64,000 nt of DNA from NCBI GenBank assembly GCA_036404435.1, contig DASWZN010000063.1:1-64000 (forward strand). The letters are read 5' to 3'. The notes under the pieces were generated by a model. It was given only the letters and a program-made list of their open reading frames with translations. It did not search any database and was not told the DNA's origin. Both the position numbers and the translations under genes were made by a program. Origin of the DNA: DASWZN01 sp036404435. Its GTDB lineage: Bacteria; Acidobacteriota; Terriglobia; Bryobacterales; Bryobacteraceae. The first letter of the stretch is position 1; the number at the start of each line of letters is the position of its first letter. This document shows positions 24,002 to 31,854 of the stretch, piece after piece.

Positions 24002-24620
24002 ACTCGAACTGCGCCCGAAACTTCTCCATCTGCTCCCGCAGCGCGCGGAGTTCTTCCCGCAGCTCACGCACTTCCGCCTCGAGTTCCGCCAGCCGGTCCG
24101 GGCGCGCCGGGGTCGCGGGCGCGATCGCCGACTCGCCCGAGAGCAGGTGCGCGTTGCGGGGTTCCTTGGTTCCGGGCTGGCGTGGCAGGCGCACGGCCAG
24201 CGGTTCGGGCTGCCACTCGATCAGGCGCCGCAGGACGGCCTCCACTTCCTCGAGATCGCCGAAGGGATGCAGCCGCCCCGCGCGGTCGCGCAGTTCCCCG
24301 GAGGTCTGCGGCCCGCGCACCATCAGCTCGCACAGAATCGCCAGTTCGCGCCGGCCCAGGTTCAGCTTCTCCGAGAGCAGCTCGCGGTATTTCGGCACCC
24401 GCATCCCGGCTCCCGTGATGACCGCCGCCAGCCCCCTTTCGCGCAGGCTGTCGATGGCGTCCGCCACCGTGTCCTCGTCGTAGGCGACCGCCGGATCGCG
24501 ATTCGACTTCTGATTGCAGGCGTTCACCAGCGCGTTCAGAGTCAGCGGGTAATACTCGGGAGTCGCCATCTCCTTCTCGACCAGCGACCCCAGAACGCGA
24601 ACCTCGACGGCGTTCAGCAT
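24000..24620 (-). CDS. DUF480 / YceH family protein
   Basis: 206 residues. The DUF480 (YceH) family is a two-winged-helix fold of unknown function. Typical motifs are LNAVEVRVLGSLVEKEMATPEYYPLTLNAL (shown here in pieces: EVRVLGSLVEKE, YYPLTLNAL), ACNQKSNRDP, LGRRELAILCELMVRGPQT and PGTKEPRNAHLL. A coiled coil rich in Glu/Arg/Leu ends the protein (about 170-206). ATG 24620 is preferred because the family starts here; the frame is open upstream only across the cyclophilin gene. It follows that gene by seven bases. Confidence 0.9.
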   Translation of the reverse strand: MLNAVEVRVLGSLVEKEMATPEYYPLTLNALVNACNQKSNRDPAVAYDEDTVADAIDSLRERGLAAVITGAGMRVPKYRELLSEKLNLGRRELAILCELMVRGPQTSGELRDRAGRLHPFGDLEEVEAVLRRLIEWQPEPLAVRLPRQPGTKEPRNAHLLSGESAIAPATPARPDRLAELEAEVRELREELRALREQMEKFRAQFE

Positions 24621-24627
24621 CGGGTCT

Positions 24628-25158
24628 CTAGGCGACCTCGGCCTTCTTGATGTAGTCCATCTTCGGAAAGCCGCTCTCCAGATATTTGTTGCCCTCGCTC
24701 TGGATGCGGCCCTGGTCCGCGCCCTCGGCGTATCCGCTGTAAAGCTTGCCCACGATGTCCATGCCCTCGGTGACGCGGCCGAAGGGGGCGAAGCCCTGCC
24801 GGTCCAGGCCGGCGTTCTTCCCCAGGTTGATGAAGACCTGGGTGGTGCGCGTATTCGGGCCAGCCGTGGCGAAGGTGATCGAGCCCGGCGCATTGGTCTG
24901 CGTGACGGGATCGTCGGCGATGTTCGCCGACCGCCATTGGCGCGCCAGGGCCGGGTCGCCCGGGATTCCGAACTGAACCACGAAGCCGGGCAGCACGCGG
25001 AAGAAGCGCGCGCCGTCGTAGAAGCCGCTCTTGATCAGATTGTAGAAGCGGTCCGCGCCGAGCGGCGCCCAGGCCCGCGTCACCTCCACCGTAAAGCTGC
25101 CTTTGGTCGTCTCGAACCGCGCCCGGTAAGTTTCCGGAGCCTGATCGTTCTGCGCCAC
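24628..25158 (-). CDS. Cyclophilin-type peptidyl-prolyl isomerase
   Basis: Catalyses cis/trans isomerisation of prolyl bonds. 176 residues, one cyclophilin domain: ETTKGSFTVEV, ADRFYNLIKSGFYDGARFFRV (catalytic Arg), and TRTTQVFINLG. No signal peptide is present, so it is cytosolic. Compared with compact cyclophilins it has a longer insert after FVVQFGIPGDP. The YceH-like gene follows seven bases downstream, so the two probably share a transcript. Confidence 0.9.
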   Translation of the reverse strand: MAQNDQAPETYRARFETTKGSFTVEVTRAWAPLGADRFYNLIKSGFYDGARFFRVLPGFVVQFGIPGDPALARQWRSANIADDPVTQTNAPGSITFATAGPNTRTTQVFINLGKNAGLDRQGFAPFGRVTEGMDIVGKLYSGYAEGADQGRIQSEGNKYLESGFPKMDYIKKAEVA

Positions 25159-25222
25159 TTTTTACATCCTCCTGGCACCATTGTGACACGGCCCCGAATG
25201 GCATCCGTTAGAATGAGGGTCT

Positions 25223-25546
25223 ATGCGTCACCGAACCATCGCGCCGCTTTTTGTCCTGGCCGCCGTTTTGGTGTGGGGCGCTTCCAAGGGCGGCGACGCC
25301 GAAAAGGGCAAAGCCCTGTTCGGCCAGCAGTGCGTCACCTGCCACAACGCCGCCAACACCGAGAAGAAGCTCGGCCCCGGGCTGAAGGGCCTGTTCAAGA
25401 TGGACAAGCTGGCCAATGGGAAGAAGGCTACCGAGCAGAACATCCGGGCGCAGATCGATAACGGCGGCAACGGTATGCCCCCGTACAAAGACATGCTGGG
25501 CGACCATGAGAAGGACGACCTGGTCGCGTACCTGAAGACACTCTGA
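25223..25546 (+). CDS. Small secreted class I cytochrome c
   Basis: Signal peptide (RHRTIAPLFVLAAVLVWGAS), then a 85-residue cytochrome c domain with one haem-binding motif CVTCH, a downstream Met ligand in NGGNGMPPYKDML and the C-terminal helix DDLVAYLKTL. Periplasmic electron carrier; partner unknown. Divergent from the cyclophilin gene. Confidence 0.93.
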   Translation: MRHRTIAPLFVLAAVLVWGASKGGDAEKGKALFGQQCVTCHNAANTEKKLGPGLKGLFKMDKLANGKKATEQNIRAQIDNGGNGMPPYKDMLGDHEKDDLVAYLKTL

Positions 25547-25556
25547 GACTGAGCGG

Positions 25557-25574
25557 GGCAGGCTTCAGCCTGCC
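25557..25574. repeat. Short perfect hairpin, REP-like
   Basis: GGCAGGC-TTCA-GCCTGCC, a seven-base stem with a four-base loop between the cytochrome and channel genes, eight bases before the channel start. It shares GGGGCAGGC...GCCTGCCGG with the hairpin at 50921 and the core GCTTCAGC with 23951. It may end the cytochrome transcript or modulate channel translation. Confidence 0.6.
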
Positions 25575-25582
25575 GGCATCGA

Positions 25583-26611
25583 ATGAAACGCTGGCTGACC
25601 GACGAGAAGCTGCTGGAGCGGTGGGGCCCGCCGCTGGCCGTGTTCGCCGCGTTGCTCGGCGCATTGCTGGTGGCGCGCTACGTCCTGTTGCGTCTACTGC
25701 GCCGCCACGCACCGGGTCCGGGGTCCCTGGCCGCGGTATTCGCCGAGACGATCTCGTTCCCCTCCGTCCTTTGGGCGCTGGCCGCGGCGACCGATCTTTC
25801 TCTTGGCTCCGCCGACCTGACTGCCAGGCAGACCCGCCTGGCCGATGAATGGATCGGCGCCTTCCTAATCGTCAGCCTCACGCTGGTGGCGCTCTCGGTA
25901 TCCGTGCGCATGATGGCGCGTTACGGCGAGCGGCAAGGGATGCCGTTTGCCGCCGCCGGGCTCTCGCGCGCACTGATCCGCGTGGTGGTCGTCACCATCG
26001 GCTTGATGAGCCTGCTGGCGAACTTCGGCAAGTCGATCACACCCCTGCTGACGGCCCTCGGCGTCGGCGGGCTGGCCGTCGCTCTGGCGCTGCAGGACAC
26101 GCTGGCCAACTTTTTCGCCGGCATTCACATCCTGGTCGAGCGGCCCATCTTCGTGGGCGATTCGATCCGGCTCAGCGACGGCCAGGAAGGCGTGGTCACC
26201 GACATCGGCTGGCGCACCACGCGGGTACGCAACGGCGCCAACGATATGGTTATCGTCCCCAACTCGAAAATCACCGCGGGGACGCTGATCAACTACAACC
26301 TGCCGGACCACCGCGAGGTGGCCGAGGTCGCGATCCTGGTGGCGCACGACGCCGACCCCGCGCTGGTCTCCCGGATCGCCCTCGAGGAAGCTTCGCGCAC
26401 CGCAGGCGTGCTGCCCGAGCCCGCGCCGGTGTGCCTGTGCGATCCGGGCGTACTGCCCACGCACCTTCAATTCAAGCTGGTCGTGAATGTGGCCCGGCAC
26501 GACGACCAGGGCGGCGTGCTGTCAGAGGTTCGCCTGCGGCTGCTCGAGCGCTTCCGCGAGGAAGGCGTCCCGCCGCCCGACCTGGACATCGTCCATGCGA
26601 ATCGGCGTTGA
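25583..26611 (+). CDS. MscS-family mechanosensitive channel
   Basis: Inner-membrane channel of 342 residues with four predicted membrane segments in the first 170 residues. The pore-lining TM3 region GVGGLAVALALQDTLANFFAGIH is the MscS signature (Gly/Ala-rich helix then LQD..), followed by the beta domain with ERPIFVGDSI, GWRTTRVR, and VPNSKI. The C-terminal domain ends in LRLLERFREEGVPPPDL. It should release osmolytes on hypo-osmotic shock. The 3' end overlaps the start of the hydantoinase-like gene by 17 bases. Confidence 0.93.
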   Translation: MKRWLTDEKLLERWGPPLAVFAALLGALLVARYVLLRLLRRHAPGPGSLAAVFAETISFPSVLWALAAATDLSLGSADLTARQTRLADEWIGAFLIVSLTLVALSVSVRMMARYGERQGMPFAAAGLSRALIRVVVVTIGLMSLLANFGKSITPLLTALGVGGLAVALALQDTLANFFAGIHILVERPIFVGDSIRLSDGQEGVVTDIGWRTTRVRNGANDMVIVPNSKITAGTLINYNLPDHREVAEVAILVAHDADPALVSRIALEEASRTAGVLPEPAPVCLCDPGVLPTHLQFKLVVNVARHDDQGGVLSEVRLRLLERFREEGVPPPDLDIVHANRR

Positions 26612-28505
26612 CGCCGGCGGCACCTTCACCGACTTCGTGGTCCTCCACGATGACGGCCGCCTGGAGCTGTTCAAGCTGCGGTCCAACCCGCGCGCGCCGG
26701 CCCGCGTGATTCTGGAAGGGCTCCACCGCGCCGCGGGCCGCGAGCCGGCGGGCGTGGTGCACGGCTCGACCGTGGCCACCAACGCCCTGCTCGAGCGCAA
26801 GGGCGCGCGGACAGCCTTCGTCACCACCGCCGGCTTCGAGGACCTGATCGCCATCGGCCGGCAGAACCGCGCCGAGCTGTATAACCTGACGCCCTTGCCG
26901 AAACGGCCGCTGGTCGGCCGCGATCTGTGTTTCGGCGTGCGCGAACGGACCCACTTCGACGGCGTCGTGGCGGCGCGGCCGCGTGCCCCCGAGCTTCGCC
27001 GGTTGCGGGACCGGCTGCGCCGGGCTAAGGCCGAGTCCGTGGCCATCTGCTTTCTGCACGCCTATCGGAATCCAGTCAATGAGCGCCTGGCGGCGAAGGC
27101 GCTTTCGGGCCTCCCGGTTTCCTGCTCGCACGAGGTCTGCCCGGAGTTTCGCGAGTACGAGCGCGCCTCGACCACCGTGCTCAACGCCTACGTGGGCCCG
27201 CTGATGGATGCCTATCTGGCCGAGCTCGAGGCCGGTTTCCCCGAGCCCATCGCCATCCTCCAATCGAACGGCGGCTTCATGACCGCTTCCGAGGCGCGGC
27301 GTCATCCCGTGCGTACGATTCTCTCCGGCCCCGCCGGCGGCGTTTGGGGCGCGGTCGAGATGGCGCGCCTTTCCGGGTTTGAGCGCATTCTCGGCTTCGA
27401 CATGGGCGGCACCTCGACCGACGTGAGCCTTTCCGAGGGCCGTCCCCGGGAGACCACCGAGGCCTCCATCGACGGCTTCCCCATTCGCGTACCCATGCTG
27501 GACATCCACACCGTGGGCGCGGGCGGCGGCTCCATCGCGCGCGTCGACGAAGGGGGCCTGTTGCGCGTCGGTCCGGAAAGTGCGGGCGCCGATCCGGGTC
27601 CCGCGTGCTACGGCGACGGCACCGAGGCCACGGTGACCGATGCCCACGTTGTGCTGGGACGCATCGCCGCAGACCAGTTTCTGGGCGGCGAGATGCGCAT
27701 CGACGTCGAGCGAGCGGGCGCCGCCATCGATCGCGTGGCCGCCCGGCTCGGCATGGAGCGCACCGCCGCGGCGGAGGGCATCCTGCGCGTGGCCAACGCC
27801 AACATGGAGCGGGCCATTCGCGTGGTGTCGGTCGAGCGCGGCCACGATCCGCGCGATTTCGTGCTGGCCGCGTTCGGCGGCTGCGGAGGGTTGCACGCCT
27901 GCGAGATCGCCGCGGACCTTGGCATCCCGACGGTGCTCGTGCCGCGGTATGCCGGCGCGCTTTCCGCTTTGGGAATGCTGCTGGCGGATCGCGTGCGCGA
28001 CTACGCCGCGGGCGCGCTCGGCGGCGCCGCGATCGAAGAGCGCTACAGGGAGCTCGAGACGCGGGCTCTGGCGGAGATGCCGGGAGCGAGCCTTGAGCGG
28101 AGCGCGGACATCCGCTACCTGGGCCAGAGCTATGAGCTGAACGTTCCCTGGGACGACGCGGGCGCCGCCTCCGCGTTCCATCGCGAACATCAGCGCACCT
28201 ATGGTTACTCGAACCCGGAGCGCGCCATCGAGATCGTCACTATTCGCGTGCGAGCGCGCATCGCCACGCCGCGCCCGCGCATCCAGGCCCCGGAGCGCGC
28301 GGCCGCCTCGCGTCCCGAGACGAGGCGGGTGTTTGTGCGAGGGCGCTGGAGCAGGCTTCCCGTATTCCGCCGCGAGCAGGCGCCCGAAGCCGGCCAGCCC
28401 GGCCCGGCGCTGGTCCTCGACTACGGCGCCACGGTTCTGGTTCCCCCCGGCTGGCTCGCCAGTGTGGATAATATTGGGAATCTGGTATTGCGAAGGAAGG
28501 AGTAA
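26595..28505 (+). CDS. Hydantoinase A / 5-oxoprolinase N-terminal family ATPase
   Basis: 636 residues of the HyuA family with an actin-like ATPase fold: RIGVDAGGTFTDFVV at the N-terminus (phosphate 1), VHGSTVATNALLERKGA, ILSGPAGGVWGA, and FDMGGTSTDVSL (phosphate 2), GAGGGSIA, and FGGCGGLHACEIA. Members hydrolyse ATP to open 5-oxoproline, N-methylhydantoin or carboxylate acetone, normally with a HyuB partner. No hyuB is next to it, so the reaction is open. ATG 26595 gives the canonical N-terminus and overlaps the channel gene. Cytosolic. Confidence 0.88.
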   Translation: MRIGVDAGGTFTDFVVLHDDGRLELFKLRSNPRAPARVILEGLHRAAGREPAGVVHGSTVATNALLERKGARTAFVTTAGFEDLIAIGRQNRAELYNLTPLPKRPLVGRDLCFGVRERTHFDGVVAARPRAPELRRLRDRLRRAKAESVAICFLHAYRNPVNERLAAKALSGLPVSCSHEVCPEFREYERASTTVLNAYVGPLMDAYLAELEAGFPEPIAILQSNGGFMTASEARRHPVRTILSGPAGGVWGAVEMARLSGFERILGFDMGGTSTDVSLSEGRPRETTEASIDGFPIRVPMLDIHTVGAGGGSIARVDEGGLLRVGPESAGADPGPACYGDGTEATVTDAHVVLGRIAADQFLGGEMRIDVERAGAAIDRVAARLGMERTAAAEGILRVANANMERAIRVVSVERGHDPRDFVLAAFGGCGGLHACEIAADLGIPTVLVPRYAGALSALGMLLADRVRDYAAGALGGAAIEERYRELETRALAEMPGASLERSADIRYLGQSYELNVPWDDAGAASAFHREHQRTYGYSNPERAIEIVTIRVRARIATPRPRIQAPERAAASRPETRRVFVRGRWSRLPVFRREQAPEAGQPGPALVLDYGATVLVPPGWLASVDNIGNLVLRRKE

Positions 28506-28507
28506 CG

Positions 28508-28717
28508 ATGCTTGGTGCGATGAGCGGTCTATTCAAGGTGATTCAGTTCCTCCAGATGCTTCTTTTCTACGCCATCCTGGCGGTGATCATCCTCATGCTG
28601 TACAAGGTGACGAAGGAGGTAGGGGACCTCAAGCGCTCGCTTACCGACATGGAGGAGCGCATCATGCTGGCGCTGCTCCCCCGCGAGGCGAAGCCGGACA
28701 AGGCCGAACGGATGTAG
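28508..28717 (+). CDS. Small single-pass membrane protein
   Basis: 69 residues: a hydrophobic helix at about 9-32 (VIQFLQMLLFYAILAVIILM) and a charged coiled-coil-like tail (KVTKEVGDLKRSLTDMEERI). It begins two bases after the hydantoinase-like stop behind AAGGAAGGAG, so it is co-transcribed. No family is recognised. Confidence 0.72.
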   Translation: MLGAMSGLFKVIQFLQMLLFYAILAVIILMLYKVTKEVGDLKRSLTDMEERIMLALLPREAKPDKAERM

Positions 28718-28929
28718 CGGCCGACGGGCCGCTGCGGCGGCGCCTCTGGCGACTCACCTCGCCCTGAAGCAAGTGGCTCTGAACGAAAACGAGGACTGAG
28801 CGCGCCCCGGATGGGTCGAGGCGCCGACGCCAGTCGAGTACGGGGCCTCCTCTGCCGGAGGCTCTCGTTGTTCCTTGCCACTCCGTGCGTGCGCGGCCGT
28901 CCGCCAGGCCCCGCTGCGTTGTCCGCCGA

Positions 28930-29541
28930 TCATTCAGGCTCAGGTCTCGGTCCATGGCAGATGATGCACTCCTCAGCGTCAGACGGACTCTCCTCCCCGC
29001 AATACTCGCACTTCCAGCTCGGCGCTGCGTCGGTGTTTTCCCGGTGCGATTCTGGCACAGGAGCGGCTGCCGATGGCTGCGGGGGCCTGGATCCGCTACA
29101 CACCGTGCAACTCTCGGCGTCAGGCTGACAGACCTCACCGCAGTACTCGCACTTCCAACCCTGCGGTGCATCGGTTCTTTCCCGCTGCGATTCTGGTACA
29201 GGAGTGGCAGCCGACGCCTGCCGGGGCGGCCGACCCCGAATCACGGTGTTTGAGTCAAGGCGTTGGTTGATCCGACCGATACCTGCCCGCAACAATTCGA
29301 CGTAGGAAACAGCATCCTCTCTGTTCGTAAAAACAACGGTTTTGGCGGAGCAACTGTCCCGCAGCAGAAACTCCAACGTTGTCTCGAACATAGCCCCTGA
29401 GCAACGGCCCCGCGCGACCGTTTCATTTTCCAGTCCCAAAGCCCCGATCATTGCGATCTGCGCAGGCGAGGCAATCAGGCTCATGGAAAGTTCTTCAAAG
29501 CCTGCCGACTGATTCCATGCCACCTTCCCAGCGATGAGCAT
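28930..29541 (-). CDS. Protein with two RanBP2-like zinc ribbons
   Basis: 203 residues. The N-terminal half (about 1-105) contains a small alpha/beta region (AKTVVFTNREDAVSYVELLRAGIG). The C-terminal half holds two four-Cys zinc fingers in 47-residue tandem repeats: Cys131/134/145/148 and Cys178/181/192/195, each in the form WKCEYCGE...C..C.G.RP, joined by PVPES-type linkers. The W-x-C-x2-C-x10-C-x2-C spacing matches RanBP2-type fingers, which bind RNA or ubiquitin in eukaryotes; in bacteria they are uncommon and poorly characterised. ATG 29541 is chosen since upstream sequence in this frame lacks protein character. Confidence 0.72.
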   Translation of the reverse strand: MLIAGKVAWNQSAGFEELSMSLIASPAQIAMIGALGLENETVARGRCSGAMFETTLEFLLRDSCSAKTVVFTNREDAVSYVELLRAGIGRINQRLDSNTVIRGRPPRQASAATPVPESQRERTDAPQGWKCEYCGEVCQPDAESCTVCSGSRPPQPSAAAPVPESHRENTDAAPSWKCEYCGEESPSDAEECIICHGPRPEPE

Positions 29542-29819
29542 CGAAGACCCGCGTCCCGAAGCTCCGACTCCGGCTGACCCTGAAGATGCCTCGAATGGCG
29601 CTTCGGGCTGCCGCGCTTGTAAGAAGGATGCCCGGGGCGGCGGCAAACCCGGAACGCGGCGGTATACTCGACCGCCACCTCGGTACACTAAACTGAGGGT
29701 GTAGCGCCCAGCCGCGGCCCCAGCGTCGCGGGCGTTCTTCCAGGGCTGGACGGCCTTGGGCATGTCGGCCGTCTGCGTACACGTACCCAAGGTCGCACCG
29801 TTGTGGTGCCAGGCTCGAC

Positions 29820-31448
29820 TCACTTGATGCGGATCGGGTCCGCCCAGTTCCCGCGGAAAAGAAACTTCTGCGCGTAAATGGTCTTGGTGAACTTACCGTA
29901 GCGGATATCGGTGCCGGCGTAGAGTCCCAGCACAAAACAATCGTCCGGCAGCGGGAACGTGGCCGAAACACTCTGCTGTTTCCGCTTGGGGTCGATCGTT
30001 CGCTGATGAGTTTCTCCCGGCTCCCAGCCCTTGTGCGGAGCAAAGACGTAACGTAACTCGCTTCCGAGTGAGAAAACGGCGTTGTTAGTGAGCTCGTATT
30101 CCACCGGAACTTCTTTGGCTTTGTCCAGATCCGTGACCGGCGTGCGCAGCTCGAGGGTGGGCCACACGATCGGCTCCTTGCCCGTGAGCACCACGACCGA
30201 CTCGTACTTGAGCAAACGGCCCTGTGCGTTGTAGCTTTCGAACACCAATTCGCGATCCTTCAGATCTTCGCCCGCGAACGAGAGCTTCCCGCTGACATAT
30301 CCATGCGCGTCGGGCGCCGTTTCCCAAAGCACGGCGTCCTGGTAGATGACCTTGAAGCGCTTGACCTCCGGTCCCAGGAAGGCTTCGACCGGAACCTCAT
30401 TCAAGTAGAACTGTTGATTCCTGGGCGAGGCTACCAGCGCCTGGTTATACTCCGCGAGCGCATGCCACACCGGCCGCGGATAGCCGGTCCGGTCGTTCAG
30501 GTTCTTGAAACCCCAGAACCCGAACCACTCTTCGGCGGCGTCGTTATGCACGGCGGGCTCGCCGCCCTTCCACCATCCATCGGCGTAGATGAAGGGGCAC
30601 AGGCCGGCGACGCCCGAATCGAGCAGATCGCGATAGGCGCGAGTCATGGCCCGTGCCTGGGTCTCCAACGTGTTGCCTCCGTACTGGCCGGCGCCCGCGC
30701 CCTGGCGCGAAACCGAGCGCCCAAACTCGGTGACCAGCACCGGCTTCGCGCCGCCGTTGAGCTCCGCTACGAAACGATTCGTGTTGGCATAGCCGTGCGT
30801 AAAGTTGGAACCCTCGGTGGTGTAGTCGTAAGTGTTATGGGCGTAGACGTCGAATAGGTTAAGGCCCACCCAGCCGGTAATGGCCGTGTTACCCGAGATA
30901 GCGACGGGGACTCCCGGATGTTCGCGATGGATCAGATCGCGGAGCCTGGTCCACAGATCCAGCGTCGCCTTCGCTCCGACTTTACGAATGTGAGCCGGCA
31001 TCGGCTCGTTCATGATCAGGTAAGTGATCACGCAGTCGTACTTTTTGGAGTAAGCCAGAACGCGTTTCGTCCACTCCAGGTTCCGCTCCACGACCTTGGG
31101 ATCGCCAAAATCCTCATCGGGCTTGATCCAGATTCCGAAGATGACCTTCAGGCCGGATGCCTGCACCAGTTTGAGCTCGTCTTCGGTCAAGTCCGACCAC
31201 GTGCGTATGCCATTGAAGCCGGCCGCCTTGATGTTGCTCAGATCCTGCCGGGTCACGGGCAGATCGGAGACGCGCTGCTGGTAAGGATGTTCGCCGGGAC
31301 GCGCTCCGGGCTCGTAGCCGATGGCATTGACGAAGAACTTGTGGCCGTCGATGTAATACCAGCCGTCCTTGATTTCGATTTTGGCGGCCAGCGCCGTGAC
31401 GCAGCAAACAAGGAACCCCAGCAGGGTCGAACGACTTATAAATCTCAT
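29820..31448 (-). CDS. Secreted clan GH-A glycoside hydrolase
   Basis: 542 residues with a signal peptide (RFISRSTLLGFLVCCVTALAA). The (beta/alpha)8 barrel spans about 22-350 and has acid/base Glu in YLIMNEPMPAH and nucleophile Glu in VLVTEFGRS, the spacing of GH-A families (GH2_C, GH5-like). A C-terminal beta-sandwich (about 360-540) may be accessory. It should act in the periplasm or outside the cell on a beta-linked glycan; the substrate is unknown. Confidence 0.85.
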   Translation of the reverse strand: MRFISRSTLLGFLVCCVTALAAKIEIKDGWYYIDGHKFFVNAIGYEPGARPGEHPYQQRVSDLPVTRQDLSNIKAAGFNGIRTWSDLTEDELKLVQASGLKVIFGIWIKPDEDFGDPKVVERNLEWTKRVLAYSKKYDCVITYLIMNEPMPAHIRKVGAKATLDLWTRLRDLIHREHPGVPVAISGNTAITGWVGLNLFDVYAHNTYDYTTEGSNFTHGYANTNRFVAELNGGAKPVLVTEFGRSVSRQGAGAGQYGGNTLETQARAMTRAYRDLLDSGVAGLCPFIYADGWWKGGEPAVHNDAAEEWFGFWGFKNLNDRTGYPRPVWHALAEYNQALVASPRNQQFYLNEVPVEAFLGPEVKRFKVIYQDAVLWETAPDAHGYVSGKLSFAGEDLKDRELVFESYNAQGRLLKYESVVVLTGKEPIVWPTLELRTPVTDLDKAKEVPVEYELTNNAVFSLGSELRYVFAPHKGWEPGETHQRTIDPKRKQQSVSATFPLPDDCFVLGLYAGTDIRYGKFTKTIYAQKFLFRGNWADPIRIK

Positions 31449-31487
31449 GACGATGCCTCTTGAGCCCCCTCGGTGACGCGTCGGAAT

Positions 31488-31715
31488 TCAGATATCACGG
31501 CGGCCGTTCTTGTTTTTTTCGTCCAGCCAAAGGCCATAATCGACTGCCTTGGCCACGGGAGGAATGGCAGTGGGCGCAACCAAGACCAGGTCGAGTCCCA
31601 TTGCCCGCGCTCTACGGACAGCCACTGCCGTGGGCATGACTTCGACCGTGCCGTCGGGAAAGATCGCACGGACTTCGGCGGCACGAATGCCCTCGTTGAC
31701 ATTCTCCATTAGCAT
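31488..31715 (-). CDS. Stand-alone IF-3 N-terminal domain protein
   Basis: 75 residues that match only the N-terminal domain of translation initiation factor IF-3: VNEGIRAAEVRAI, DGTVEVMPTAVAVRRARAMG, LDLVLVAPTAIPPVAKAVDYG (split here), ending WLDEKNKNGRRDI. In IF-3 a linker and a C-terminal domain that binds the 30S platform would follow; here there is a stop, and none of the three frames downstream resembles IF-3C. ATG 31715 is chosen from the family N-terminus; ATG 31709 is possible. The true infC must be elsewhere. It could be a decayed gene or a small regulator that still contacts ribosomes. Confidence 0.7.
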   Translation of the reverse strand: MLMENVNEGIRAAEVRAIFPDGTVEVMPTAVAVRRARAMGLDLVLVAPTAIPPVAKAVDYGLWLDEKNKNGRRDI

Positions 31716-31854
31716 CTGATCGTACCAGACGGGCCGCCAGGGGGGACGACCGCCGCGCCTCGCGGCAGCGACACGCCCGTGCCGGTGGGGCCCGCGCATA
31801 CCAGGCCGCGGAGGGGCCGCCGCCCCGGCAGAAGCGCTCGGTTATCATGGTGGC

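Noticed and set aside
26472..28190. 572-codon minus-strand frame opposite the HyuA-like gene
   Set aside because: Antisense shadow of a well-conserved protein; the translation is Arg/Gly/Ala-rich without domains.
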